Source: Pantoea sp. alder81 (lineage in GTDB: Bacteria; Pseudomonadota; Gammaproteobacteria; Enterobacterales; Enterobacteriaceae). From it: a stretch of 64,000 nucleotides of DNA. The translations under genes were made by a program, and so were the position numbers. The notes under the pieces were generated by a model. It made no database searches. It worked only from the letters and a program-made list of their open reading frames with translations, and was not told the origin of the DNA. Positions 8,286 to 16,829 of the stretch are shown here, in pieces (the stretch's first letter is position 1; the number at the start of each line of letters is the position of its first letter). Location: the NCBI RefSeq assembly GCF_020179835.1, contig NZ_JAIUDA010000004.1:62001-126000 (forward strand), written 5' to 3'.

Positions 8286-8900
8286 TCACAGAAACTGCTC
8301 TGCCAGCAGCAGAGCCGCAATAATGATCATCAGGCTGCCTGAAATCCGGCTGACATTTTGTGCGGCGCGCGGTCTTGTCCCAAGCACCGTACCGGAGCCA
8401 TACCCCACAAGCAGGTAGACCACGCCGCAGCTGATCACATGCACCAGCCCCAGCGCGATCATCTGCAGTGGAAGCGGCCAGGCAGCGTGGACGTCAGTGA
8501 ACTGGGGAAGCAGGGCCAGAAACAGCAGAAAAACCTTCGGATTAAGCCCGCTGATGCAAAAGCCCTTGAGCGCCCATTTCAGTGGCGAACCTGCATCATC
8601 ATTCTGCTCCGCCGCCGGCACTGTCGGATGGCGCAACATGCCGAGCCCGAGCCACAGCAGGTAGGCCGCCCCGGCTACGGTCAGGAGCGTCAGTACGCCC
8701 GGCGTGCCTGCAATGACTGAGCCGACCCCCGCTGCCACTATGAGCGTTGCAACAAGATGGCCGCTCAGCATGCCGGCAACCGCCGGCACAACCCGGCGTC
8801 CCCGGATGCCGGCTGAAATGGCGTAAGCCCAGTCGGCGCCGGGCGTGATTACGAAAAGCACGGAAACAGCCCAGAAGGCGGCGAACATACTCAGTGACAT
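8286..8900 (-). CDS. LysE/RhtB-family amino-acid exporter
   Basis: Six-helix inner-membrane exporter of 204 residues with the family opening FVITPGADW and the ISGLNPKVFLLFLALLPQF block. Members export amino acids such as threonine, homoserine or leucine. The ATG has an AAGGAT site about 9 bases upstream. It is divergent from an Lrp/AsnC regulator 180 bp away, the common exporter-regulator pairing, so that regulator probably controls it. Substrate not determinable. Confidence 0.87.
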   Translation of the reverse strand: MSLSMFAAFWAVSVLFVITPGADWAYAISAGIRGRRVVPAVAGMLSGHLVATLIVAAGVGSVIAGTPGVLTLLTVAGAAYLLWLGLGMLRHPTVPAAEQNDDAGSPLKWALKGFCISGLNPKVFLLFLALLPQFTDVHAAWPLPLQMIALGLVHVISCGVVYLLVGYGSGTVLGTRPRAAQNVSRISGSLMIIIAALLLAEQFL

Positions 8901-9080
8901 GTGGCGTAATCCTTATCGACCCCATCGCTGACCGGGCTTTGATCAGTGTTAAAAAGCTGCATCCAGGGAAACCTTTACCTGACTGATACGTTAAAAGTTG
9001 AAGAAAGAATATCGCTTTGTAAGCGGAATGTGCTTTCATTTACAGCTTAGAAAATGAGTCAAAACGGGAGGTTTTCAGGA

Positions 9081-9533
9081 ATGGACAGAACAGACTGCAA
9101 TATTCTTGCAGAGCTTCAGAAGGACGGGCGGCTTTCGCTCACTGACCTGGCGGAACGGGTGGGGATCAGCCTGTCATCATGTCAGCGCAGGGTCAGAGCC
9201 CTTGAGCATGAAGGGGTAATCAGCGGCTACCGGGCGCACCTGGATCCGGCCAGATTCGGGCTGAACTTTTCAGCCATAGTTTTCGTCACCCTGCGCGAGG
9301 GAGACCGACAGGCGGTCGCCGCCTTCGAGGCGGCAGTAGAGGAGATACCGCAAATTATTCAGGCGCAGCGACTGTTTGGCGATCCGGATTATCTGCTTCA
9401 TGTTATCACCCGTGACCTGCCGGCTTTTCAGGCGCTGTATGATGAAAAACTCTCTGGTATCTCAGGTGTGCAGCGGCTTACCTCAACACTGGTTATGAAA
9501 ACGGTTGTGAAAGATCGCGCGCTGCCTGTCTGA
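9081..9533 (+). CDS. Lrp/AsnC-family transcriptional regulator
   Basis: A 150-residue feast/famine regulator: N-terminal HTH (MDRTDCNILAELQKDGRLS, then LAERVGISLSSCQRRVRALE) and C-terminal RAM ligand domain. The ATG at 9081 is chosen over the in-frame ATG at 9054 because GGAGG at 9067-9071 is ideally spaced and MDRTD is the normal family start. It is divergent from the LysE-type exporter and probably regulates it in response to an amino acid. Confidence 0.9.
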   Translation: MDRTDCNILAELQKDGRLSLTDLAERVGISLSSCQRRVRALEHEGVISGYRAHLDPARFGLNFSAIVFVTLREGDRQAVAAFEAAVEEIPQIIQAQRLFGDPDYLLHVITRDLPAFQALYDEKLSGISGVQRLTSTLVMKTVVKDRALPV

Positions 9534-9875
9534 CACTTGTGCGACGCCTCCCCATTCGATAGTTTTCAAAAAGTTTTTGGCACGGAGACAATGTTGTGCT
9601 GTGGAACGGTTAAAAAGTCGAACTTCCGCTGTTGGCACGAAGCAGACCTGCAGCTGGGCGAGGTCCGCTATGGGCTGTGAGTGCAACTGATGGATGCAAC
9701 GCGTTGATTGAATCGCTCTGAGGGTGAACCTGGTCCGGTATTTTCTTTGTCTTTCGTTAAGTTGACTGGCAACACCCTTTAGTTATGGCTGGCTGAGAAG
9801 AGTACCGATGGATTTGAATATTTGAGTAAACTTAATTTAAAACGCCGAACCAACTGGAAACAGCGTTTAATTCTG
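9534..9875. other. Gene-free stretch between Lrp regulator and DUF2622-like gene
   Basis: No reading frame with a ribosome site and family pattern was seen. The sequence becomes AT-rich towards the right. No clear terminator follows the Lrp gene. Confidence 0.5.
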
Positions 9876-10166
9876 TTAAGTCAGATCCACTCCCCTGAGC
9901 CCTGACCAGCAGCGCTCTGACGACTGCGTAACCAGTACCTGGGGATCGCTACTGATGACATTAACCAGCGTGGCAACCCTGTCGGTTAAACTCCGTATGT
10001 TCTCGGCGCCAACATACACATATTCATTGGCTGGCAAAGCAAAGGTGCGACCTTTTTCACACACAACGCTGCGTGAAAACCCATTTTCGAGCATCGCGTA
10101 TAACACCTCAATGAGAGTGTTAGCCGTTGGCTCGCGAAGTTCAATCCTGATGGTATAGCTGGCCAT
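9876..10166 (-). CDS. Small DUF2622/GhoS-like protein
   Basis: A 96-residue soluble protein starting MASYTIRIELREP with a predicted beta-alpha-beta pattern (YTIRIEL, ANTLIEVLYAMLENGF, then a strand and a second helix ENIRSLTDRVATLVNVI). This resembles DUF2622, the ferredoxin-like fold of GhoS, the endoribonuclease antitoxin of the type V GhoT/GhoS system. The ribosome site AAGAGGAGG is strong. No ghoT-like small membrane toxin was found beside it. The family call is by eye and modest in confidence; that it is a real gene is more certain. Confidence 0.5.
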   Translation of the reverse strand: MASYTIRIELREPTANTLIEVLYAMLENGFSRSVVCEKGRTFALPANEYVYVGAENIRSLTDRVATLVNVISSDPQVLVTQSSERCWSGLRGVDLT

Positions 10167-10984
10167 AATAATTACCTCCTCTTAAATTTTAATTTAAGTT
10201 TACTTACATTGGGAGTGAGCGTATCTGCAGTCAATGATATTAAGAACATTCTTATTGGAGCGTGAGCTTTTTTTAAGACCAGCAATAGATTTATAAAAAG
10301 GGGGGGATAAAGAATATTTGCTGCTGACGATGAGCAGGTATCAGGAAGTATTTCGAATATAAGCTGAGTCGGTTTTTGATGCTTAATAAATGAAGATTTA
10401 AGAATGATTACAGCTTAAGGATGATCTGATAATTTTAACCTTGCAATAAATAAATTCCCGCCTGGGCGGAAAAAGTATGACAAAAAGGGAAATTTCTCGC
10501 GCGCAGCAGCGTTTACTGCGCGTTGAGACAATAGCATTCCCTAAGCTACAGTTTCGTGATCTTTAAGTTAAATGCCATACGGAAAGCTTATACATCCCTG
10601 ATCCCGGCAATTTTTCTGGATGCACTTTTCATACGGAGTAGGAAATGATTCCTGGCGGAAACAGAAAGGGGTTAAGGCTGCTTTCAGGAAATTATCTTGT
10701 TTCCTGACAAAATATCATGTAGTGACTGGCTCTAATAATGGCAGTTGCACCGTGTTTTTTTGTCAGGTATAAGTCTGCCGGTAGCGCGGCTGAACACGCT
10801 GAAATCCAAATTTTGCGCGCCCGTTGCTTCGGTCTCCAGCAGCAGCTTCAGGGTTGCTGCTGGTTTCAGAGTCAATCAGCAATCCTTTCCCTCAAATCTG
10901 CGTTAACCTTTCAGGGTGCTATACGCTTCGCTTAAATTTTTATGGCACTACTCATTGATGATAATTCTTAGCGCTGCACGATAA

Positions 10985-11076
10985 ATATGAACTTAACTGC
11001 TATCCTGAACTCTGTATTAATACAGGTTTTTCCACCTGTAACGAATTTTAACCCGCTCAGTGCGGGTATTTTTTTT
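10985..11076 (+). ncRNA. Candidate small RNA with terminator
   Basis: A 7-bp hairpin (TACAGGT 11021-11027 with ACCTGTA 11034-11040) is followed 10 bases later by a classical intrinsic terminator (ACCCGC 11051-11056, loop TCAGT, GCGGGT 11062-11067, then eight T after one A). No ORF precedes it, so the terminated transcript is probably non-coding. The 5' end is a guess; a TTGATG at 10955-10960 could be a -35 element. Confidence 0.35.
11051..11076 (+). terminator. Rho-independent terminator
   Basis: A six-base-pair GC-rich stem, 5-base loop and a run of T (11069-11076). It is the best intrinsic terminator in the window and ends no visible coding gene. Confidence 0.75.
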
Positions 11077-11238
11077 GTCTATAAATCGTCATTCTAAATA
11101 AACAGTGCCAATGTTTTCTGATAAATGTTTCTGACTATCCGTGGAACTGTGTCCCCCATCGAGAATATGAAAGTTTCTTTATCAATATGGACTTATTAAT
11201 TGCCGTCTCGCTACATACAAACCTGTCAATGCTGACTA

Positions 11239-11256
11239 GAGTTAATGCGTTAACTC
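11239..11256 (+). promoter_or_regulatory. Inverted repeat upstream of KGG protein gene
   Basis: GAGTTAA (11239-11245) and TTAACTC (11250-11256) are perfectly complementary around TGCG, ending 17 bp before the ATG at 11274. It could be an operator or an RNA stem next to the CCGGAG ribosome site. Confidence 0.35.
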
Positions 11257-11273
11257 ACCCAACCGGAGCACCT

Positions 11274-11443
11274 ATGGCAGAGCAACAGGCTAACAGCGGG
11301 AGTTTTGCAAATAACAGACAGCGTGCCGTCGAGCCGGTCGCAAAGGCGGGCAGGCCAGCGGTGGCAACTTTAAGTATGACCCGGAGCGTGCAGCAGAAGC
11401 GGGTCGTAAAGGCGGAAAGATAAGCCGTAGGGGTATAAAGTAA
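11274..11443 (+). pseudogene. YciG-like KGG stress protein, frameshifted
   Basis: The ATG with a CCGGAG site begins MAEQQANSGSFANNRQRAVE, matching the opening of YciG-type stress proteins, which carry repeated RKGG motifs. After the codons around 11331-11335 the zero frame degrades, but the next frame reads RAGRKGGQASGGNF, then YDPERAAEAGRKGG to a TAA at 11441-11443. One missing base near 11333 explains both: restoring it gives 56 residues, close to E. coli YciG (59). A real one-base deletion or an assembly error are both possible. Confidence 0.75.
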
Positions 11444-11534
11444 AAGCGAATAATACTGACAACGTCCCTGACGGGGCAGGACTCTGGAGCCTGAGCGCTC
11501 CTGCTGTGTTTCAGGCTTCGTTAGGGATATTTTT

Positions 11535-11744
11535 ATGGACCCAGTTTCAACAGACTTTTACGTATTCAGCGTGGCAGACAGTGATGGCTGCAGCAGCCTG
11601 CACCGTACTCAATGTCTCAGGGCTCCCGAATCATTTAATCGCGTGTTCATGGGATCGTTCTCCGCTCCCGATTACGCCTGGCAGTATTTCAAAATCCACC
11701 ATCCGGGTTTAAGGGCGGCATTCTGCCTGTCGTGTATGCGATAA
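11535..11744 (+). CDS. Small hypothetical protein
   Basis: A 69-residue frame starting MDPVSTDFYVFSVADSDG, with a TAGGGAT ribosome site 6-7 bases upstream. It ends with a Cys-containing segment (FCLSCMR) that could bind metal as one CxxC. No family recognised. It follows the frameshifted KGG gene on the same strand. An upstream in-frame start in another phase (11506) was judged unlikely. Coding status is supported only by the start site and plausible composition. Confidence 0.4.
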   Translation: MDPVSTDFYVFSVADSDGCSSLHRTQCLRAPESFNRVFMGSFSAPDYAWQYFKIHHPGLRAAFCLSCMR

Positions 11745-12200
11745 AGCACGCGTAAATTTCACAGGCATATCTTCATGCTATCGGTGATTGTATGCAGATA
11801 TGAAATACGGCTCCTTTAACTCCATACGTAATTCCCTGAATAAGCCATTTTTGCCGTATCCGGCAGAGAGACCTCTGTATGAGCAAAGCGCCCGCGCTGT
11901 TCTGAACTTCCTGCGTTAGTCCCTCAGGCGCACAGTTTAATTAGTGCGTAGCTTTACATACCTGTATGCACACACATTGAATCATCATTGCAAGTGTCCG
12001 GATCCCCTTCGGCTTGACGACAGGCCGTGACCTGCCTCCAGGATGAATATATTCCGATGTGAGCAATGTCCGCTGGCACTAAGCAGTCAGCCACAACAGC
12101 CAATGTCCGCAGTGCTCGCTCTGCGGACAATGCTAACAGCATTCAGTGTGAATAATAGGGGGCAGGCCAGCACTGTCATATTTAAAAATTCTTATATAAA
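11745..12200. other. Gene-free stretch with a 9-bp hairpin
   Basis: No supported gene. TGTCCGCAG at 12104-12112 pairs perfectly with CTGCGGACA at 12121-12129. The sequence CAATGTCCGC occurs twice (12065-12074 and 12101-12110), 36 bp apart. It may be the remains of an interspersed repeat. The flavin monooxygenase gene converges from the right. Confidence 0.45.
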
Positions 12201-13520
12201 TCAATATTTAGCCAGTCCGAGGTGGTCCCGCAGATGGGTTCCTTCATATTCGGTACGAAAGATGCCCCGTCGTTGCAGTTCCGGCACTAAAAGTCCAGTT
12301 AATGCCTCTACCCCTGTTGGGAAATGAGTGGGAACGGCAAGGAATCCATCACAGGCATTGGCATCAAGCCAGGCTTGCATCTGATCGGCAACCGTGGCCG
12401 GGGAACCGATGGCTTTAAAATAACTGCCTTCCGCGAAGTAGCGGGCAGTTTCAAGGACGGAGAGATTTTTATCTCGGGAAATAGCCATAATCGCGTCCCG
12501 GTGAGATTTTCCCGCGTTTGATTCAGGCAATTCTGGTACAAGTTCATTAAGGTCAAACTGGCGAAAATCTACCCCACCCGCCAATGGTTTCAGATTGCTT
12601 AGGGCAATGTCATCTGGAATCAGGGCTAGCATCTGGTCGGCCAGTTCTCTGGCCTTCTGGTCTGTTTCGGCAATGATGGGAGTAAGCCCCACCATGATTT
12701 TGATTGAATCAGGTGAGCGCCCGAATTCCTGAGCGCGCCGACGAATGTCATCACGAAATGCGCGCCCGCCTTCGAGGGTGGATTGCAGTGTAAATACCAC
12801 ATCAGCCGTTCGTGCCGCCAGCGCCCGACCGGGCTCTGATGCACCGGCCTGAAAAATAACAGGTCGCCCTTGTGGGCTGCGCCCCATCGGAAGTGGACCT
12901 CGAACCTTAAAATGCGTGCCCTGGTGCTGAAGGAAATGCATCTTATCAACATCGAAGTAAACACCGCTCTGCTTATCCCGCGTAATAGCATCCTCATCCC
13001 ATGATTCCCAGAGGCCGTTAACAACGTCGACGAACTCTTCCGCCCTTCCATAGCGGTCGGCGTGCCCCACATGGGCATCCAGGCCATAGTTTTGCGCTTC
13101 ATCTTCGTTAAAGGAAGTGACTAAATTCCATCCAGCTCTCCCCTTGCTAATAAAATCGAGAGTTGAGAACCGACGCGCAATGTTGAACGGTTCGTTAAAT
13201 GTCGTCGTGGCTGTGGCAGCCAGACCCAATCGTGAGGTATGGGCTGCAAGAAGCGGTAGCACCATCGTAGGGTCAAAGTGGATTGAACGGGGGTTAGCCG
13301 CACCGTATTTGTCTCCCGCCAGGATGTCATTACTGCGACGCACGGCGGCCTGGTCTTCGAAAAAGATGGCATCCAGTTTGGCGGCTTCTGCAAGTTGTGC
13401 AGCGTGCACCAGATGGTCGATGTCCAGATCTATTTCAGGAATGGCGTCCGGCAATCTCCAGGCTCCGAGGTGATATCCCGGGAATAGGAACAAGGCTAAA
13501 TGAAGCTTCTTCTGTGTCAT
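12201..13520 (-). CDS. LLM-class flavin-dependent monooxygenase (NtaA/SnaA/DszA family)
   Basis: Class C two-component flavin monooxygenase: it uses reduced FMN from a separate reductase to oxidise an organic substrate. 439 residues from the ATG at 13520, which has GAGGTGA just upstream; a frame extension to 13592 is rejected. Family blocks seen: LALFLFPGYHLGAWRLPDA at the N-terminus, LSTLDFISKGRAGWNLVTS near 110-130, and VIFQAGASEPGRALAARTADVVF. Relatives act on nitrilotriacetate, sulfonates or dibenzothiophene sulfone. No flavin reductase adjoins. It is divergent from a LysR regulator. Confidence 0.88.
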   Translation of the reverse strand: MTQKKLHLALFLFPGYHLGAWRLPDAIPEIDLDIDHLVHAAQLAEAAKLDAIFFEDQAAVRRSNDILAGDKYGAANPRSIHFDPTMVLPLLAAHTSRLGLAATATTTFNEPFNIARRFSTLDFISKGRAGWNLVTSFNEDEAQNYGLDAHVGHADRYGRAEEFVDVVNGLWESWDEDAITRDKQSGVYFDVDKMHFLQHQGTHFKVRGPLPMGRSPQGRPVIFQAGASEPGRALAARTADVVFTLQSTLEGGRAFRDDIRRRAQEFGRSPDSIKIMVGLTPIIAETDQKARELADQMLALIPDDIALSNLKPLAGGVDFRQFDLNELVPELPESNAGKSHRDAIMAISRDKNLSVLETARYFAEGSYFKAIGSPATVADQMQAWLDANACDGFLAVPTHFPTGVEALTGLLVPELQRRGIFRTEYEGTHLRDHLGLAKY

Positions 13521-13672
13521 AAACTCACCTCTTATTAATACTGTGCGAAAGCGCGATCTCATCGCCTGGATGATTAGCCTGTGCATTGCCATGACAGTAT
13601 GGGTAATTTAAGGTGTACTAATCCATCAGCATAAATGCACGTACCTGTTGCATAAAACTATACAGGGCCGAC

Positions 13673-14572
13673 ATGAGTCCATTTTCCCGTTTTGCAGCCT
13701 ACTTTATGGAGGTTGCGCGCCATGGAAGTCTTCGAAAAGCAGCGGAAAGGCTGCACGTATCCGCGTCAGCCATTAATCGGCAGATACTCCAGGCGGAAGA
13801 AGATCTGGGTATACCTTTGTTTGAGCGACTGCCGGGAGGCATGCGTATGACAACGGCAGGTGAACTTCTCTACACCGACCTACTCCGCTGGCAACGTGAC
13901 TTTAACGTGACAAAACAACGATTTGATGAGATTAAGGGGCTCAGGCGCGGCAAGGTCAGTATCGGGCTGGTTCAGGCTTTGACGGAGGGACAACTCTGTG
14001 ACGAGATTTCTGCCATTGCTCAAGAGCATAGCTGGCTGGATCTCCAGCTAAATGTAGAAAGCAGCGCAGTAGTTACACAGCAGGTACGAGATTCCGAAAT
14101 TGATTTTGGACTGATACTTGACCCGGAAAGCGTTGTCGGACTTGAAGTGTTCGCCTTTGCAGAGATCGAGATGGGTATTGTTCTGCCGCCTCAGCACAGG
14201 TTTAAGGATAATGTGGCGCTTTCCCTGTCTGACCTGAATGAAGAAAAGCATATTCTTCCAGGCAAATCACTGGTCGTTCACGAACGTGTTCGATCAATTT
14301 ACGCCCATGCGCGTCAGATGCCCGAAACAGCAATCTCCTGCAATGATATCCGCCTGATTAAAGCGCTCATTGCGGGGGGAGCAGGCGTGAGTGTGCTTTG
14401 CTGGCTCGACGTAATGGAAGATGTCAGAGCGGGACGTCTACACTTTATTCCTCTAAAGAACAGGCCGCTGCGTCCTCTGATTCTGGGTTTATGCATTAAC
14501 TCTACAAGGCAGCTATCCCGCGCGGCTCATCACGTGATGAAGCGCCTGTCTGTAGTTATTGAGGCCTTATGA
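13673..14572 (+). CDS. LysR-family transcriptional regulator
   Basis: A 299-residue LTTR: N-terminal HTH (FMEVARHGSLRKAAERLHVSASAINRQI) and effector domain. The HTH and QAEEDLGIPLFERLPGGMRMT linker are intact. It is divergent from the flavin monooxygenase with about 150 bp between starts, so it very likely regulates that gene, perhaps in response to its substrate. It ends 67 bp before a small minus-strand gene. Confidence 0.88.
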   Translation: MSPFSRFAAYFMEVARHGSLRKAAERLHVSASAINRQILQAEEDLGIPLFERLPGGMRMTTAGELLYTDLLRWQRDFNVTKQRFDEIKGLRRGKVSIGLVQALTEGQLCDEISAIAQEHSWLDLQLNVESSAVVTQQVRDSEIDFGLILDPESVVGLEVFAFAEIEMGIVLPPQHRFKDNVALSLSDLNEEKHILPGKSLVVHERVRSIYAHARQMPETAISCNDIRLIKALIAGGAGVSVLCWLDVMEDVRAGRLHFIPLKNRPLRPLILGLCINSTRQLSRAAHHVMKRLSVVIEAL

Positions 14573-14638
14573 CCTGCTCCCCGTGGATTCCGCCTCTTAC
14601 GGCAGTGTGTACATCGCGATTTTAGCCTTTGCTGGCCA

Positions 14639-14827
14639 TTATTTAGCCAGTTTGATAACAAACGAACCATCTTCTTTTTTGATTTTGGCTCCTCGTTCAG
14701 CCCAGCGATCCGCCAGTTCAAAAAATTCATCGGCACTGATGTTGAAATCCAGCACAACTTCCCTGAATTCACCACTTTTCAACATCTCGTTCGCTTTTTT
14801 ATAGGACTTTGCAGTTGTGCTTTTCAT
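14639..14827 (-). CDS. Small hypothetical protein (62 aa)
   Basis: A lysine- and glutamate-rich soluble 62-residue product (KSYKKANEMLKSGEFREVVL, then ADEFFELADRWAERGAKI). The start has a GGAG site followed by A-rich spacing. Composition is unlike the neighbouring core genes. No domain recognised; the helix-rich charged pattern recalls small phage or plasmid proteins. A stem lies upstream of its start at 14905-14928. Confidence 0.55.
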   Translation of the reverse strand: MKSTTAKSYKKANEMLKSGEFREVVLDFNISADEFFELADRWAERGAKIKKEDGSFVIKLAK

Positions 14828-14904
14828 GGATTTTCTTCTCCGAAAGTTCAGTGGGTAATTTTTGTTCAGTGCAGGATATCTCTGGTTGGTTCTTTAGTCG
14901 CAAA

Positions 14905-14928
14905 AAAATGCGCCACCGGACGCATTTT
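14905..14928 (-). terminator. Hairpin with T run on the minus strand
   Basis: AAAATGCG (14905-14912) pairs with CGCATTTT (14921-14928); on the minus strand the stem runs into seven T. It would stop leftward transcription before the small gene at 14827. Confidence 0.5.
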
Positions 14929-15072
14929 CATCCATAGGATGACCCGCTATACAGCCCCCTTCCCCTTCGAGTGAGCATTCCATCCTTTAATTTCGCAGAC
15001 AACCTGATTATGTTAATAAACATATGCCGCATGCAACGGGCTCTGCATTAACACCCCAAAACGAGGTTAAGG

Positions 15073-15663
15073 ATGATTTCACTGGGTTTTGTGTCAAAGA
15101 AAATGCTGTCTAATTGGAGTGACGTTCCGCCCTACCTGCCTGATTTCCAGTTCCACGAAAAACACAGAGCTGTAATCAAATCCACCAGCCCTGAAAAGAT
15201 CATGCCGCTTATCAAGGCATTTGATATTGAGCAAGATTCGGTGATCCGGGCATTAATGTCGATACGACAGTTGCCGCAGAAACTGCAAAGAAAGGCCCCT
15301 GAAACCCAGGATGATCAATTCGGTCTGCAAACTTTCACGCTTCTTCACGCCTCTGCTTTAGAACTTTGCTATGGGTTAAGAGGCGAGTTTTGGCGCGCCG
15401 ACTTTGGTTTAGAAAAGATATCTGACGCAGAAGAGTATCAGCAATCCGCGCGGCCGGGTGCTGCAAAGCTATTGCTGCGCTATCAAGTTAATCTAATCAA
15501 CCACAGCCAATCCGAGCTCATTACCGAAACGTTCATCCACTGCCCGGACAAGGCCTCTCATTTTAAGATGGCAGCTTACTGGCTGGCGATCAGAGCAGGA
15601 AGTGGTTTGATTCGGCGCAGAATGTTGAACTCCGTTAAGCATGAGTTGGAAAATAAACCATAA
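15073..15663 (+). CDS. Hypothetical protein, SRPBCC-like pattern
   Basis: A 196-residue soluble protein of unknown function. The C-terminal block HFKMAAYWLAIRAGSGLIRRRML and the central LHASALELCYGLRGEFWR recall polyketide-cyclase/SRPBCC-type small-molecule binding proteins, but this is a weak visual match. GAGGTTAAGG precedes the ATG. The stop is 11 bp before the cupin frame's start, with the ribosome site of that gene between, so the two were probably co-transcribed, with the methyltransferase following. Confidence 0.6.
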   Translation: MISLGFVSKKMLSNWSDVPPYLPDFQFHEKHRAVIKSTSPEKIMPLIKAFDIEQDSVIRALMSIRQLPQKLQRKAPETQDDQFGLQTFTLLHASALELCYGLRGEFWRADFGLEKISDAEEYQQSARPGAAKLLLRYQVNLINHSQSELITETFIHCPDKASHFKMAAYWLAIRAGSGLIRRRMLNSVKHELENKP

Positions 15664-15674
15664 AAGGAAGCAGG

Positions 15675-16016
15675 ATGATTTCTAAATAAAATGCTGAACA
15701 TTATGTCTGGGGTGATAACTGCGACGGTTGGTATTTGGTCAATCGTCAGGACATGCTGATTATTCATGAGAAAATGCCTCCCGGCACACGTGAAACCCGT
15801 CACTTTCACTCCTTCTCTAGGCAATTCTTTTTCGTTTTGCAGGGCGTCCTGACGATGGAACTGGAAGGTGAAAAACACGACATCGAGGCTCAGCACGGAT
15901 TAGAAATTGCCCCAGGCGCAAGGCATCAAGCCAGAAACGACAGTGCAACTTCCGTTGAATTTCTTGTTATCTCCCATCCAACGCCACGAGGTGATCGCAC
16001 CGATCTTTCAGCATGA
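15675..16016 (+). pseudogene. Cupin-domain protein with an in-frame stop at codon 5
   Basis: A strong ribosome site (AAAGGAAGCAGG) leads into ATG ATT TCT AAA TAA, after which the same frame continues NAEHYVWGDNCDGWYLVN and a complete small cupin: HFHSFSRQFFFVLQG (metal-binding His motif) and GLEIAPGARHQARN. The reading frame is otherwise intact to the TGA at 16014-16016, 113 residues. The TAA at 15687-15689 looks like a nonsense change of CAA, GAA or AAA. Translation could restart at TTG 15735 or ATG 15753, which keep the metal site but lose the first strands. Confidence 0.75.
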
Positions 16017-16062
16017 TGAATTTCAACTATGATTCCCCCTTCACCTCACATGAAGCCAAATC

Positions 16063-16680
16063 ATGAATCACGAGAAAGAAGCTGAACATATTATTGACCT
16101 GTATCGCGAAGGCGCGGAAGTCTGGGATAACCATCGCACTAAGCATTTTATCGAGCAGCACTGGTTGGCGCGTTTTCTCGACCTGATTCCTGCTGGCGGT
16201 GAAATTCTGGATGTAGGCTGCGGCGCAGGTATTCCAATTGCTGAGTACTTTTTGCAGAAGCAATTTAAGGTGACGGGTGTAGATGCATCCGAGCCGATGA
16301 TCGCCCGCTGTCGGGAAAGGTTCCCACAGGCGCAATGGCAAATTGCCGATATGCGCACGCTGGCACTCGAAAAGGCTTTTAACGGTATCATCGCATGGGA
16401 CAGCTTCTTCCACCTGACGCGCGACCACCAACGCGCGATGTTTCCGCGCTTTGCTCGACATGCCAAGGTCGGCGCTGGCTTAATGTTCACCAGCGGCCCC
16501 GATGATGGTGAGGCGATGGGCACTTTTCTTGACCGTCCGCTCTATCATGCCAGTCTGGCTCAAGAGGAGTTCCGCCAACTGCTGTCGGATAACGGTTTCA
16601 ACGTGGTTAATCAGATCACCGAAGATGCCACCTGCGGTGGCAGAACGGTGTGGTTGGCTCAGAAAAACAAAACTGCTTAA
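16063..16680 (+). CDS. Class I SAM-dependent methyltransferase
   Basis: A 205-residue Rossmann-fold methyltransferase: motif I ILDVGCGAGIPIAEYF near residues 48-63, the acidic loop VTGVDASEPMI, and IADMRTL as motif II. Substrate unknown. It probably forms an operon with the SRPBCC-like gene and the cupin gene. Its stop overlaps by 4 bp the converging end of an XRE fragment. Confidence 0.85.
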   Translation: MNHEKEAEHIIDLYREGAEVWDNHRTKHFIEQHWLARFLDLIPAGGEILDVGCGAGIPIAEYFLQKQFKVTGVDASEPMIARCRERFPQAQWQIADMRTLALEKAFNGIIAWDSFFHLTRDHQRAMFPRFARHAKVGAGLMFTSGPDDGEAMGTFLDRPLYHASLAQEEFRQLLSDNGFNVVNQITEDATCGGRTVWLAQKNKTA

Positions 16681-16829
16681 AGCGCGAAATCCACGTGCTG
16701 GCCGCCAGGCATATTCACGCCAATCGTTAATTGCCCGCCCAGCGCCTCAACATAACGCTTTAAGGTGGCAATTTTCAGGTCTTCGCCACGCGCTTCAATT
16801 GCTGCAACCGACGGTTGGGCGATACTCAT
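16677..16829 (-). pseudogene. C-terminal remnant of an XRE/HigA-type antitoxin
   Basis: The minus strand reads MSIAQPSVAAIEARGEDLKI, then ATLKRYVEALGGQLTIGV to a stop at 16677. This is the second half of an HTH-XRE antitoxin: recognition helix, then the LkRYVEALGG block typical of HigA-like proteins. The first HTH helices and the toxin gene are missing. The frame opens in a TGATG overlap with the acyltransferase stop. Only about 50 residues remain, so it is called a remnant. Confidence 0.7.

Larger units (their letters stand above)
10167..11273. other. 1.1-kb gene-free AT-rich region
   Basis: No protein gene could be supported. It holds a 7-bp hairpin with a 9-nt loop at 10500-10522, a CCGCC/GGCGG mini-hairpin near 10458-10470, a candidate sRNA with a strong terminator near 11010-11076, and an inverted repeat at 11239-11256 before the KGG-protein gene. 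Base composition is much richer in A+T than in flanking core genes, suggesting an acquired or decayed segment. Confidence 0.5.

Noticed and set aside
11954..12142. 62-residue minus-strand frame over the 9-bp hairpin
   Set aside because: Frame runs through a repeat; no start signal and unlikely composition.
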